The notes: a model not told the origin generated them from the sequence alone. DNA of 64,000 nt from Aspergillus flavus (GCF_009017415.1 NC_092404.1:2418001-2482000); one strand, 5' to 3'; positions 10,501 to 23,754 are shown, numbered from the stretch's first letter. Made by a program: numbers and translations.

Positions 10501-13500
10501 CTCCCTGAATCAGGCTTCTTCATTATCCTCCTCATATGTTAAACTTTTATTTATAAATCTCTATGACGCTAATCGAATGAATTTGTTTTGCGCGGCATCG
10601 ACCGATGCGACGTCAATCAATCTTAGTGTCCCCAGTCATTCAATCACGACAAATTAGCCCTAGTCCGGAGTACGCAGTACGTAGTATTATCCAAAGGTGG
10701 CAGCGCTGCAGGCACTAGGGACGCTTTGGGAAATCCCTCACCCTGGAGAGTCGTAGGGATAGCTGGAGAGCTTCGAATTTGATATTAAGAAGTAAGAGAG
10801 GTCATGACCAACCAACCAACTGTGGTAATTATTCCGGCTGAGACGACACCGCACGGTGACTGAGAACTCGTGATGTCCTTCGAGAGTGATGTATACATCA
10901 TTGAACGCGGATTCGGTGAGACGCATCGATCAAGAATTCTCCAGGATAACCTATTCCCTGTCTCAATTTGAGTGGACTACCCTGATCTCAGATGATACGC
11001 TGTACTTTGTCTCAGGCGCAAGGGCAAGAACTCTCTGTACATGTCCCAACCGGAAACGAGATCGATCAGGGTCTCACCGCTTATTTTTATTAATTTTTCT
11101 TTTCGATATTCTAGACAATTGCAAGCAAAATGAACACGATTCAAACCCAGTGTCACTTGACTAACGAGCCCTATCATCTCAGCGATTTCAAGTTCGGCTG
11201 ACGGAAGGATCGGACGAAACGATAGGCCCAGAAACCTTCTTCCTGCGGGAGGGCAGCACCTCCCTCGCGACCCCTTGCGTGAGGTGGAACCAACTAGCGA
11301 TCTAGTCCACGACACAATGCCCCACTCGGATGGCCTAACCCCACTGCCTTTTGGACGGACCTTAGAGTACTCAACAGTATCAGAGATACGGGGGGCGAAG
11401 AAGAATTGTACGATGCTGTCTCTCTCTCTGTCTCTCTTCCCACCCCCAATCCCAATCGTTCCTCATTTTCATTTTTTTCCCCTCCATTCTTTCCCACCCC
11501 CCCTTCATCTCTTTAACAACCGACTTCAGAAGAAAATTTCGATTATTTAGTGGCTTGAATTCTAACCGATTAGTCGTAGCACTCTTATCCCTACCCTCCT
11601 GGAGCAAAGCTAATATATAGGGTGTGATGTTTACATACTAGAATCTACTCATGAACTGTGCGTATTGGATATCAAGACCGTACTATTATATTATCTTATA
11701 TTAAATCCGGTCCCATCAGTCGGTCCTTACCAAGGATCCCGACTCCAGTAGCAGATCACATGCGCCCTCCTCCTCACTATTGAGATTATGTGACAGGCAA
11801 AAAAAAAAAAAAAAAAGTACTCCGGACAGTACGGAGCAAGCGGCTGAAGTAGTATCCAAGTACAGTAGACTAACCGTGAAGCTACGGTGATGAACCTCCT
11901 CCTCTAATCTACCACAGCTCTAAGACATACCACCGGGATCCCAATCCTGATACATGCTTGTGCTTCAGACGTCCGCTCTCACATGGTTTCAAGTTCATGT
12001 ATAGACTAAACTATGTACGTAAAATCGTTGAATATGCATGTGTATCTTCAGTTAGCCGAGAAAAAACTGTCTGGGTGCATATTCCTCCCCCAGAGCACAA
12101 TGCACAAAGAGGTCCGTGTTTGACAAAAAGTAACTGTGCTCTGGACGAAACGCAGCTGCATGGTTAATCATAATTGTTATTCACTCTGGTATGATCGACC
12201 TGGCTCTCTTAGCGAGTGAGCGCTTCTCCTTTACACGCTAAGAGTTACACTACAGTCCGCTTTTCAAACTGCCGCGGCGCAGGTCGGTCGGATTAAGATC
12301 TACGGGGATGAGGGCTTTTCCTTTTTTTTTTTCTTTTTTTTTTTTTTTTTGGCCCTTCTTTCTTTTCCCGTCGTGGATGATTGCTATTCTTGCTGTTCTT
12401 TGGTCCACAGGTCGAACATTATCCCCTGGTGAGGTCTGGAGGATAAAGAAAACCTCCCCCCATGTCGACTGAAGAGATCTAGTCACGCAGGATGGCAATT
12501 CCGCTACCGACGGCCCGACACCCGCAGCCGTCGTACATACAGCAGATCTTGCGGGGCTGTTCGACAGAGAATTACCTATTCCTCAGCATGCCAGTTAATA
12601 ATATGAACAGTTAAGATAACTCGCCAAGGAAAAAAAAAAAAAAAGAAATGAAGAGAAACAAAACAGCAAACAGAGATCATCCAAGCTAAAGAAATTAAAA
12701 CTAAAAAAATAAAACTAACAAAAAAAATCAATCAAGCTAGTGAAGTAGACTATCATTTCGATCTCACGCCCCCAAACTACGCGTCAGTCCGTCGACCAGA
12801 AACGAACCGGAAAAGGAAAGGAAAGGGACAACCACGAAAATCATCACCGACTAGTCGAGTCGCTGGTCTTCGACGGATCCTCGTCCGTTGGATTAGCTCA
12901 CCATGGATGAGTTAGTTTAGCTTGACAGCAGCGCCATCGATCAGCAAATGAGGGTTAGAACCCATCGGGGCCAACCGCCCGTCGGCAAGAGGGCCAGTCG
13001 CTGGAGCCGGGCGCTAGTCCTGACTCCGTAAAGGGCGTTGCGGTAGGTGGATTAAGCGGGCTTGGGGAATCCATTTCTTTATTGATTCATTTAATTGGTC
13101 TCTTTTAGGATCCGTTGTTATCCAACAGGGATTTGTCAGTGGTCACTTTTGTCAGACTCACTCCGACTCTCGTCTCTCTAGTTGATCCCTCCGGAGTTGT
13201 CAGGATTCTCGGAGAACAACAACAACTTGACTCCCCCGGTGGGGCCAACACACTTTCCTTTATTGGGACAAAATCCAATCCACCATGGGCGTATTCGATT
13301 GAATATATTAAATATTATACTGATTCAATTATTAGATTATCTCGCGCAATTGCCTCTTTCGATCAATGCTGACCATCAATGATTTTCTCTACGTAAACTA
13401 ATGAAGTATGAGCAATGGATCGTCTCCTGGAGGGTTTTCCGGAGACGTACAGCGTACCTGCAGCTGTCATGCAAGCAAATCAACGACCACCATGGACCCA

Positions 13501-15151
13501 ACCGATCCTCAACCCGTACAACACGGACACAAATAATAAATTCAAATAAAATATAATAAAATAAAAATAAACCCTCCAAGATGTCAGCATTTCGCGCGAA
13601 CTGCTGTCATCATCATCACCCTCCCTCGAGTTGCAGTAGATTTCCACCCCAGAAGCAGGTACGACGCACCTCAATTCCTTTTTGTTCTTGTCTTGGCTCC
13701 CTGTTCCCCACTCCTGGATAATACCGCTGCAGGTACATCCATTCCTCAGGTATCATCCAGCCTTTCTTACTTCCGTGCAGAGGCATCAAACCACCGATCC
13801 AACCGCAAACCCCGGCTCCCCTGACAAGCTACCAACAGGAAGATCCTAGTCCCATGCTGCGGCCAGTGGCTGATCCGGACGGCTCCTGAGACCTGGGCTC
13901 TTGCCGCTGGTTTGACAAAAAAAAGGAAAAAAAGAAAAAAGATATGGGAACTCCGCAATGCCGTGCAACACCGTTCGGTGGAATTGTAAATCTTATAGGA
14001 TGCACATCCCGGTCCTGACATCCCAAGGCTCGACTATTTTTATTTCCGGGGCTAAAACTTCCGGTGATGGATTGGAAATCTACCTGCTTCTTTTAATGGG
14101 TTTCAGGTAATCCTATATGTCTACTCTTCTATATATATATTTCCCTCTCCATGTAGGTATAAATGCGACGCGCGCAGAAGGTACTTTACGCGCCGCGATA
14201 CCTTCTAGAACCCCAGGATAGACATATGGATAGACATCACCTGCCCCAGCCATGGACTGGAACAACCCCGCAGGAGGATGTACATCCAGACGGTGTCACT
14301 GCCGCTCCGTGCGACATAAATAACATGAAGAACTAAGGACAGGACTACATCAATTGGGTTAGTAGGCCAACGTCGAGGAGGAAAATAAGACCCATTGGCC
14401 CCAAACTAAATTCTCTAATCTCGCTTGTCTGCTAATCATGATAATCATCGCCGTCCGGACCGTTGTTTCGCCTTATGATTGGATCCTACAGGATCCGGCC
14501 CTTCTTTTTCTGATAGTTCGTTTTAGGGTCTCCAGGTCTTATTCAGAACTGAACCTGGGGGCTAATAGCTTTCCTCTACTAACCATCCCCCCCCCCCCCC
14601 AACCTTGTAGACTAGGTAGGCGCTTCGTATCACGAGACTATTTCTCTTGTTACATCGCGAGGTGCTAACCTTTAGTCATTGCCTAGCGGTGGGAGTCCAG
14701 GTCATAATAACAGTGGCTATAGCTGCACGCAGGTAATTAACCTTACATTGCATGTTCCGGAGTTACCCGTGCACAAAAGATCGACTGCATGATTGTGGGA
14801 TATGATTGACGGACGAGACACGATGGCGTTTGGAGAGTTAGAGGAGCTGTGTTCTTTTTCTTGGATTGCGAGCTTCTGGAACTCTCCAATGATAGCGGGT
14901 TGCATGGGACTACAGCGACTTGGGTCTGCCCACCGGCCTCGTCGTGCGTGAGGCGACGAGGAAACAAACGATGTACAAACGGACACCGGCGTGATACAAT
15001 TGTTTCAATCTTAGCTTTACATGCAGGGACTCATAACCAGGTCAGGTAATGTAGACATTTCTCCTCATAAGTTCTGCATAAGCAACTTTTCTCTACTTTC
15101 CCCGTCCCGACTACTCCCCAAAAAGAAGTTGAAGGGGATTAAAAAGATTCG

Positions 15152-15152
<1 letters not shown>

Positions 15153-15192
<40 letters not shown>
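15153..15192. repeat. (TAA)n microsatellite, about 13 units
   Basis: A nearly perfect run of TAA triplets followed by A/T-rich AATAAAAATAAAAA. It lies in the gene-poor region with no gene nearby. Confidence 0.8.
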
Positions 15193-16999
15193 TCAATAAA
15201 AATAAAAATTAACTGAATTATTAAAAATGATTCAAAGGCCAAATAATACTAATAAATATAATAATAAAAATAACAAATGAATCCATGTCCGGGACCATTC
15301 GGCCAGGATTGCCTTGTGTAACAGTGTAGGTCGATCCCTGTGCCCGAAAAGGTGGGCAGTTGAGCCTATCACCGAACCCTCTCGGACGAAGATCGGACCT
15401 CATCTTGGCCAGCGAGAGGTGTTACTTTCGGCTGATACTTGCACTATAGTCAGGTCGGGATGACACTCGATGGGGCCATCTCTGGTCAGCTCTGAATCAC
15501 CAACCCTGACGTGGAGGAATGGGAATGACATGGGATGAAACGAGTGGTGGAAGGTGACCAATTTGGCATCTGGCAAGGACTGAACAACTACCCAACTTGG
15601 CGATAACGTGAACTTTACCTATCACTAAACTCAGTACATATTGGTATTGGCCACGGATCCTGCCTAGTACGAAGTACTAGTACTAGTCTACGATGATGAT
15701 GTCGGTAGGGATGGATGTACTGTACATTCGACAGTGAGTCCGGACAATGAATGTACCGAACGGGAACGCCAAGGACGAAGAAAGCAGGGCGAATTTGCCC
15801 ACGGACCTCTTGCTTTCTGGATGTTGAATCAAGTTGTAGAGAATTGGAATTGTAAAGAAAAAGACGAAAGAGGGAAAAAAGAGGGAAAGTGGAATAAGAA
15901 AGGAAGAGAATTGCCATGATTGGTGGAAGGAAGGGATTCTGCACATGCCGAGTGGATGAGCGGATGCGATCGACTGGCTGAGGGAGCGACCACGTCAGTC
16001 ACGACACGGGCTCACCGTTGACGCTGTGAACCCAGTCAGCATTATTTCTCTTCTGGTTTTCTGGTCCGAAATAAATTACTTACCTCTCCGATAATTACTA
16101 CTATTTTAATCAAATCTTAATCAATTCATCAGAGAGAGAGAGAGACAGTAAAAAGATGTGTTGGACCAACTCCCCTCCTATCATCCCCCTCCCCTCCCTT
16201 CCTCGGTGTGCGATTTGATTCGGAGATACTTGTGTCGAAGGATAGTACTGTATACCTACTACTCTGCTAGGTCGAATAGTAGTCCACGATCTAAATGTTA
16301 CTACTACTTTAGTTCTTTTCTCTTCTCCCCCTTCCCCCTCTTTAGTACCGTACCTGTATTATCTCAAATCACAAGGAGACCTGATCAATACGTGGTACTA
16401 GTACTACGGTTTAGTACTAAGGTCTGACCGCAGATTCGAAAGGACCCCAACTTCGTTTACCCAATTTCTCCCCCCTCCTTGCTGAGTGCGGATGGATCCA
16501 TCCTTTTAGTGTCCTCTAGGGCCTGGGCCGTTTCCCCTCTAACTCGACGGGATCCGGGTTTCAGCTGCAGCGACCCGTGGTGCATATGCGAGTGTAGACC
16601 GGGATCGCCTGTCTTGGGGTTTTTGGGAACGGGCTTACATCGTAGTACATGTACTTACTGTTGGAAGCGAATCGGACCAACTTTGATTTTTATTTTATTT
16701 TATTTTTTTTTTCAGTTTTGGATTTTGGGGTCCCTTATCATTTCTTTCCCTTTTTTTTTCTTTTTCTTTTCTTCCTCCTTCTTACTCTTACTTTTTCAAG
16801 ATCACATTTGTTTTTTCTTTCTATAAATATCAAGACATAGATATGAAATGAAGCGGCATTTGCCACAATACCAGCTCAACGCAGGTAAAATTACATCGAT
16901 GAAATCGGCGCATGGACCCGCGATCTCCAATGCAGAACCGAGCAGAAACCACGACTAGTGAAAGTAGTGCGCGGGGGTCACCAGTCGGTCTGTTCTCAA

Positions 17000-17041
17000 T
17001 CTCTCTCTCTCTCTCTCTCTTTTTTTTTTTTTTTTTTTTTT
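17000..17041. repeat. (TC)10 followed by T21 tract
   Basis: A dinucleotide CT run passes directly into a T homopolymer. A shorter CT run lies at 9795-9813. These are typical fungal intergenic simple repeats. Confidence 0.75.
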
Positions 17042-18334
17042 CTTTTCAATTGTTGTCCAGCTTGGACATGTCTTGGTGTCATGTAGGTCTCTCTCGTGTA
17101 CCAAGATCATGTCCACCTGGGAAATCGATCATGCAATCCATATCCCGAAAGAAGAAAAAAGAATTCTTAAAAAAAATTAGACTTTTAAGATATCTGTATG
17201 CATGTGTAAATAGAACTATAAGTAGCATGCCTTAACTAAGGCAGCGCCTCAATTTTGTCAGACGCCACGAGGGACATCAAAAGAAGTAGAAAAGAGAGAG
17301 AGAAAAGGAAGAAATGACGTAGCAATCGAAGCACACCCACGTATTAAGCTTTCCCTCAATGATCCAGATCAAGAAAAAAACACTATCATGTTTTTCGTTT
17401 CAATAAATCATTGAAATAAATCAGCATACCGAACGATGATGACGAGGTTTGTGATACGGACTCCTGCCCATTCCGAACTAGATCGATTGTCAATCCTTTC
17501 CCCGTTGGGATCTGTCAGCACACCTTTTTCTGGTTGACCGCTCTCGCTCACCGTCATTTGTGTCGCGTCGATGGGATGATTTGGCGGAGCTCTGGAATGT
17601 TGTGTGCGACGCGACTGGGGGTCATGTGCGTTGGTCGATGATGTTACTGGATTTAGACATTCGAGTACACCTGAGACAGGAGGAGTGTATCTCCATACAA
17701 TCCCCATGGGTAGTAGGTAAGATAGGTGCCTTGGGGGCAGCCTGACAATTGGGGGCCGTAGGATTTCGCCTTGTTCGTCGAGATGAATTGATACCTGCTT
17801 GGGTTGTCGCTCGAGAGATATTCTGTATCGCTGTTGTACTTGATCATGGGCAATAGATTGAACATATCTATACCTGTATGGACGTGTAGTACATATATCT
17901 GTATACCGGTACCTGAGTATATATATCTGTATGTCAATGTATATCCTAGGCTGGATGTCAACCGTCGAGATTCAACTGCTGCTGTCTATCAATACAGGGT
18001 TGATCACTGCATACTCGTGATCCAGGAATCTATACTGCATGGCTCATGTATAGCTTAATCTTGTCCTGTGCAGCGTCAGAGGCTCGCGCAGGGATTTTCA
18101 TCTCGGAGAACTGCATGGCATTCTATCTCTACCCTATGCTACATCTATATACGAAATAAAAGCAATGACCCAGAATCCCTGCATCGAGCAAGTGTCTAAC
18201 CCCGGCGGATCTCTCTAGACATCTAAAACTCTAAATGGCCATGAATCGTAAGCCCTCATGAAGGGTTTCAACCTATGGGCAGGCCGTCAGCTGGCTGCCC
18301 AAGCGTGGTATAGTCGGACGGACGCTCCGGTGCA

Positions 18335-20094
18335 TCACGCCGTGCTCCCCTCTGCATCTCTAGCCTCGTGAAGTTCTTTCTGCACCTCCCGTGCATACTT
18401 GACTCCAAATCCATGGTTATATATCTCTCGGACAGACTCGAGAGGCATGTTATGAACCTCTGCATAGCAGAAAATCGCAAAGATGAATCCAAGCAAGCAT
18501 ATTCCAGCGTAGAAACCAAAGGTTCCACTAGGGGTCATTCCCTTCATCATCGACAGAAAGGTTGATGATATAATGATGTTGCAGCCCCAGCAGGTTACGC
18601 TGTTCATCATGGTCCCCAATGCACGAACTTCGAGAGGTAGAAACTCCGTCCCCACCCAAGAGATCGGGGCGACACCTGCCGAGTAGAAGGCAATATATAC
18701 GATGAGAGACACGAGAAGCAAGATATTAGGCCAGCCCATCTCGCGCGTCTCAACGGCCGTGAGGTCATGGTTCACTGGAATCCAGTGGAAGGCTACAGAG
18801 GCAACCACCAAAGATAGGCACTATTCACGATTAGTATGATCTCTTTTTCAATGTAGACTATTTTGAAAAGGATGCTTGCCATTCCAAGGATGGTAACCAG
18901 GAGCATACGCCGTCGGCCGAAGCGGTCAATGAAGATGAAGTTTGGGAATCCAAATATAAAATTAGTGGCTCCAACCACTATTGACACCACGGTGGGCTTG
19001 TCAAACCCAACCATTGAAAAGAGCGTGGAGGCGTAGTACATAAGCGAATTGAAGCCTCCGAGTTGGGATACTGCTCGCTATTAGCTGGTGACCTAAAGGA
19101 TGAGGACTGTGGGTTCACCTACCCGCCATAACGGCGCAAGCAGTTATAAGAGCTCGCACATTCTGACCAACAGTAAAAAGCTGTCTCATCTGCCATGCAA
19201 GGCTCTTATTAGATATCGACGCGGTGGCTTCTTCAATTGAATATCGGATCAGTCTCGCCTTCGCATCGACCTGTCGGTCAGTGGCTCGTGGGAATATCTT
19301 CGAAATCACACGCCTAGCCTCTTCCAGTCGACCATGTAGGACCAACTGACGAGGTGTCTCAGGGCAAAATGGCATCATCGCAACGAGCAACAAAGCAGGT
19401 ACTGCGCCGAGGCCCACCATGTATCTCCACCCAGAAGCCACATCCGTGAACGCGGCGCCGAGTGCATATGAGACAAGCTGACCGAAAGTGACACATATAT
19501 TGTCAAAGACTATGAGGCGGCCACGAAACCGCGCCGGGGCCATTTCTCCAATGTACAATGGGACAATCATCGCGGCCTCGCCGACGCCGAAGCCCACAAC
19601 GAGGCGACCAACAGTCATCTGGGGGAGCGAGTATGCGGCTGCCTGAATTATGCTTCCTATGAAGAAGATGATACAGCCTACGTAAATGGCAAGTTTCCGG
19701 CCGTATTTGTCGGCTGTCATGCCCGCCGCTACTGAGCCTATCAGAGCGCCTCCGGAGGTGATAGAGGTAATTAACTCTTGTTCATTGGAGCTGAGTGGTT
19801 TCCCCAGGTCCGACCCCAGATTGACGAGTACAGAAGATATAACCCCCGTGTCATAGCCTGGCGAGTCATTTGATTAGTGGGATTCACATAAAGAGGCTAT
19901 ATAGGCCACCAGTGACACTTACCGAAAAGAAAGCCACCCATGGACACCGCACAGACAATCAGCCATACTGCTTTCCCGGGATGGGTTTCCTCAATGGAGT
20001 CATCTAAGGCTATTGAGACCAGGTCCTCATCGTGGAAGATCTCCGCTTTATTCTCAGAGATTTGCAGTGAATCAGAATCCATGATCGATGGCAT
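18335..20094 (-). CDS. MFS sugar/myo-inositol-type transporter
   Basis: Four exons: 20094-19923, 19857-19123, 19070-18880, 18820-18335; product 527 aa, normal for the family. It is a 12-TM major facilitator in the plasma membrane, with a hydrophilic acidic N-terminus (about 45 aa). Family marks are GFLFGYDTGVIS in TM1, DKYGRK after TM2, PLYIGEMAPARFRGR, PETPRQLV before the central loop and DRFGRRR after TM8. It most resembles fungal proton-coupled inositol transporters (Itr1-like), but substrate cannot be read from sequence. The third intron (18879-18821, 59 nt) joins only if it starts with GC (ATG/GCAAGC ... TACTAATC ... TAG/TGC), a GC-AG intron; this gives ILGM-CLSLVVASVAF without a frameshift. 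It is divergent from the P450 gene with an 864-bp shared upstream region. ATG at 20094 was chosen; another in-frame ATG lies five codons downstream. Confidence 0.85.
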
Positions 20095-20958
20095 CACCGT
20101 GTTATAAGATCAATTGGGTTATGAAATATATCAATACAAAGGATGACACATGAGAGAAAACCGAAAGCTAGGTAAAGTGACACGGAAAGGAGAATGTGCA
20201 ATCAACCCGCCTACTACTCACCAGTTTACCCACTAAGTACTGAAAACAACAACATTCATATAGTAGATATTTCCCCTCACACCAATGCATTGAATTCACC
20301 AGCCACGGGTATTGCCCTCAGATTCCGTCGCGTTCCATGGGGCGGAGAAATGCCGATGTGGGCTTCCCCAGACCCGAAGTTGGCTTCAGGGCTCCAGGCT
20401 CTGCTGCCCTTGATAGCGTTTATCCGCCCTATCATTTGTCGAGTGCCCTTAGGGTTATTGTGTCAACAGCATGGGATTCGACTTAGTGAGACTGTCAAAT
20501 CCAATGACACGAACTGAATAGTAGCCGCCCCTTGGCCCTTTTGGCGAGAGTCCACAGGAGGAAAATGCGGAGTAGTGACGTTCGGTTGAAGTCCAGATGG
20601 AGCCCCACGATTTCTTATAACCTATCGCGATTGGCACATGACTGGGGGTTGGAAAAAGATAAAAATAAAAGGGAAATATTTCCCGCACGTGCAACCCACC
20701 TTCAACCTGATCATGATGGGAAGTTTACCCCGTGTGCCCGTACATCATCGTTCCCATGGAAAGTAACAATTTACGATCGCCAGAGGCGCTTTACGGCTCC
20801 ATTGTCTCGGGTTCCTTGGTCTCTGCTCGATACATATAAGTATCTGGCTTCGTGTATCACTATGGGCGGACAAGCAGGAAAACATTATTCTCAACTTCTC
20901 TCTTCATTTCAATTTCATATTGCCTACTTGTCTTGAGGCAGAGACCATCAAGCACAAG
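20095..20958. promoter_or_regulatory. Divergent promoter region between the MFS transporter and the P450
   Basis: 864 bp separate the two start codons, transcribed outward. No coding frame of note lies inside. Such head-to-head pairs are often co-regulated in fungal metabolic clusters; here that is inference. A TATA-like ATATAAG for the P450 is listed separately. Confidence 0.5.
20834..20840 (+). promoter_or_regulatory. TATA-like box (ATATAAG) of the P450 gene
   Basis: ATATAAG lies 119-125 bp upstream of the P450 ATG. A very similar TATATAAG is placed 114-121 bp upstream of the neighbouring reductase gene, so the two promoters have matching geometry. Confidence 0.4.
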
Positions 20959-22608
20959 ATGTGGTCCGCTCTATCTATCGCCCCATATGCGCTTGTGCTG
21001 GGGCTCTTTTCCCTTCTGTATTTTGTCGTCTTTCCATGGGTAGAGTACATCCGGGACCCCAAGGGTATGTGTTTGAGAAGACCTTTGTCCCCTACCATTT
21101 TGAAGACATCCTGCTGACATTTATTAGGGCTTCGGAAATACCCAAACATGAACCCCTTCTCTGGGATGTCTGCGGTACCTTTCATGCTCTTAGCATCGAG
21201 AGGGTTCCGCTCGAAAGAGCTTCAGGAACTACACAGAACAAAGCCTGTCATTCGAACCGGACCCAATATGCTGTCGTACGGTGATGTACGTGCCATCAAG
21301 GATATCTATGGACACAACACCAAGTGCATCAAGGATCCCTCCTACATTGTGACGGCTGGCACGCACTACCATCTTGCGGATGTGGTCGACAAGCCTGACC
21401 ACGCACGGAAGCGTAAGGTCCTCTCATCCGCATATGCGCTCAAGAACTTGGAGACATGGGAGCACAAAGTCAGTGACAAAGTCGAGAAAGTTGTCGCACA
21501 TTTCGATAAAGTATGCACGGCACCACCCTCGGCTGCCGTGGCAGCGGGCAAAATGGCACCGGATCCGAAGGACCTCACAGTTGACTTCCGAGCTTGGACC
21601 AACTTCTTCACTCTTGATGCAATTGCTGATATCGGACTCTCGGAAAAGCTTGGCTTCCTGGATTCGGGAAGCGATGTTTGTATTGCTGAGAGAAAGGACG
21701 GCTCCACATACGAGGTCAACCTCCGTGAGGCCCTTTATCCCACTGCTCGCAAGCAGTCGCTCATTCTGTGGAACTATGAATGGTATCCGGTTCTTAACAA
21801 GATGGTTAACATAATACCATTCTTCAATCGGATGCAGAATTCATCAGACAACTGGGATAACATCGTGTGGCGTCGGTCAATGAACCGCCTCCGTCGGTAT
21901 GAGGCAGGTGAAAAGCTCGAGGACTTTTTTCAGGCAATGATGGAAGACAAGAACGGCCGAGCCAACAACTTGGAATGGGGTGAGATCGTGGCTGAGATGA
22001 ACATCATGATGAACGCCGGCAGTGTTACAACCGCCATCGCCATCGCGAACGTTATGTATCAGCTTCTTCGGAACCCGCAGAGCTTGAAAAAGCTTCAAGA
22101 GGAGATCGATGCCGTGCTGGACGCGGATGAGATCGTCGCCCCCTACGATAAAGTGAAGCACCTCCCGTATCTCCGGGCATGCTTGGATGAATCTCTTCGC
22201 ATCTTTCCACCAACTTCGCATGGGCTCCCTCGTGAAACTCCGCCAGAGGGTATGGAGATCCTGGGCGAATGGGTTCCCGGCAACACGTCGGTTAGCATGT
22301 CCGCATATGTGGCACACCGTGATGAGAGCGTCTTCCCCAAGGCAGATCAATACATTCCTGAACGGTGGCTAGGAGAAGAAGGCAAGGCTCTTCAGCCATA
22401 CTTGATCGCATTCTCGGCGGGTGCGAGATCCTGCATTGGTCGGAATATTTCTTATCTGGAGCAGACTAAGATCTTGGCTACGCTGGTACACCGATACGAT
22501 TTTGCACTGCCGTATCCCGGATGGGAGCTGAAGCGGTTAGAGACCATGAATCTGATTTTGGGAGATATGCCGGTTAAGGTGTGGAGGCGCAATGTGCAGG
22601 AGGCATGA
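20959..22608 (+). CDS. Microsomal cytochrome P450 monooxygenase (benzoate-4-monooxygenase/pisatin-demethylase-like group)
   Basis: Two exons, 20959-21064 and 21128-22608, intron 63 nt; 528 aa. An N-terminal membrane anchor (about residues 4-27) is followed by a catalytic domain with the K-helix ESLR (E390, R393), the PERW motif, and the heme loop FSAGARSCIGR with the cysteine ligand at residue 471. The I-helix motif reads AGSVTT (residues 332-337); most fungal P450s have D or E where this one has V335. The heme-loop tail (NISYLEQ) is shared with proteins usually labelled benzoate 4-monooxygenase or pisatin demethylase; the exact CYP family and substrate are not determined. Context: divergent MFS transporter upstream and an NADPH-P450 reductase gene next in the same direction, so electrons could come from that neighbour. 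Confidence 0.9.
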
Positions 22609-23754
22609 ACAGTTAAAATATTCACGATATTCCTTCTTCCTATCCCCTTTTCTTTCTCTGATCTTGCTCCATTTGGACTTTCTTATCCTGGCATAGACTT
22701 TACAGTGTATGAATATATTATATCCTCTTGTTGCGTTGATGGGCGTCGAAATTAGATATAGCTTTCAATTATATACTTGTCACCCTGCAAGAACTATTCG
22801 GCCTTGGCCCTCAGTAAGTTTAAGTGTGAACATTTGATCTACGACATGGTTAAGCTTGGTTTATTGTTATATATTGTATAAGCTGTAAATGAAATTTCAG
22901 GTCTGGATGCAACGTATTCTCCGGGGTATAGCGAGCAAGATACTCCTTACCCTAAGTTCAGCGGTGGAAGTTGGGTTTTCTGTAGGTTATGGATTACCAC
23001 CTGTAAATCTCCATGACGGGATCCAAGATATCGACTCGATAGTCAGGACCCATGGATTGGGATGGGATGTTGTTGAATATGCGATTGAACATGCCATGAC
23101 TCGTCAATTGATAGTATCTGCTGTCCTACCCCGCGCGTTGGCCAGCGAATATCAGCTTGGCAGATGATCCACTTTCCTTTTGGCCACTTTCTGCCCCGTG
23201 CGTGATTGACTTACTGATTGATATAACTCTAAAGATAAACCCCCTCTCGAAGAAGAAATATTCCCCGCGAGGGAATCTTTTCCCTTCCTTTTCTTCTCTT
23301 TTTGCCTCCACGCAAATTGAGATCATAACTTAATTCGAATCTCCGTTTCTCCACGTTCCCAATAGGATCCACACCCGCGGTTTCCCCAGATGTCGAGGCC
23401 CTGGCGATTAACTCTTGTTCGAACATGGATCGTGGTGATCACCTGGCCCTGCGGTTTGCTGGATCGAGAAATGTCGCCCGTCCGACCGGATTTCCTCTGA
23501 CTTTTGAGAAGTGGAGTCAAAAGATGGTCAAAGACCGACATGTCTCGATTAGGGATTATGCCTCCGAGTCTTGTCGCTTTTCCCTCTTTGGGTAGTTTTG
23601 GACTATCTACTCCGTACGCATCTTCTGGCGATGTATATAAGACCCGGCCTTCCATCACTCGCTCATCTCCCCTCCGGTTGACTCTCACGACTATCAAAGC
23701 TACTGAGTTTCATATCCTCTATCAATAGTACTACAGTCACACCATAGACACACT
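22609..23754. other. Intergenic region between the P450 and the reductase gene
   Basis: 1.15 kb with no supported gene. A 92-codon open frame at 22889-23167 has no recognisable motif. The distal part contains the reductase promoter with a TACTCCGTA copy at 23608-23616 and a TATA box. Confidence 0.5.
23634..23641 (+). promoter_or_regulatory. TATA box (TATATAAG) of the P450 reductase gene
   Basis: TATATAAG lies about 115 bp upstream of the ATG and is followed by a C/T-rich stretch, a normal layout for an inducible Aspergillus promoter. Confidence 0.5.

Larger units (their letters stand above)
3950..18334. other. 14.4 kb region without a credible protein gene; stuA leader/promoter side and MFS 3' side
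   Basis: Every open frame in this stretch on either strand is short (at most about 144 codons), lacks family motifs and overlaps low-complexity DNA. The part nearest stuA (about 4.0-6.3 kb) is pyrimidine-rich on the stuA sense strand, with long T/CT tracts at about 5.2-5.7 kb, as in Aspergillus leaders and promoters. A strong donor-like sequence on the minus strand (CTG/GTAAGTGT, boundary at 6075/6074) could end an untranslated first exon of a long stuA transcript; this is inference. Farther out are A25, (TAA)n, (CT)n and poly-C runs. I see no tRNA, transposon terminal repeat or transposase fragment. Long non-coding transcripts are possible but not demonstrable from sequence. Confidence 0.6.

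Noticed and set aside
18821..18864. Apparent frameshift in the MFS transporter between ILF and CLSLVV
   Set aside because: A 59-nt GC-AG intron with a perfect branch site explains the frame change and restores the family sequence, so I do not call a pseudogene.
21877..22350. 157-codon minus-strand open frame
   Set aside because: Antisense to the P450 catalytic domain.
22889..23167. 92-codon plus-strand frame between the P450 and the reductase
   Set aside because: No motif and no promoter of its own; it falls in the likely 3' UTR/promoter interval.
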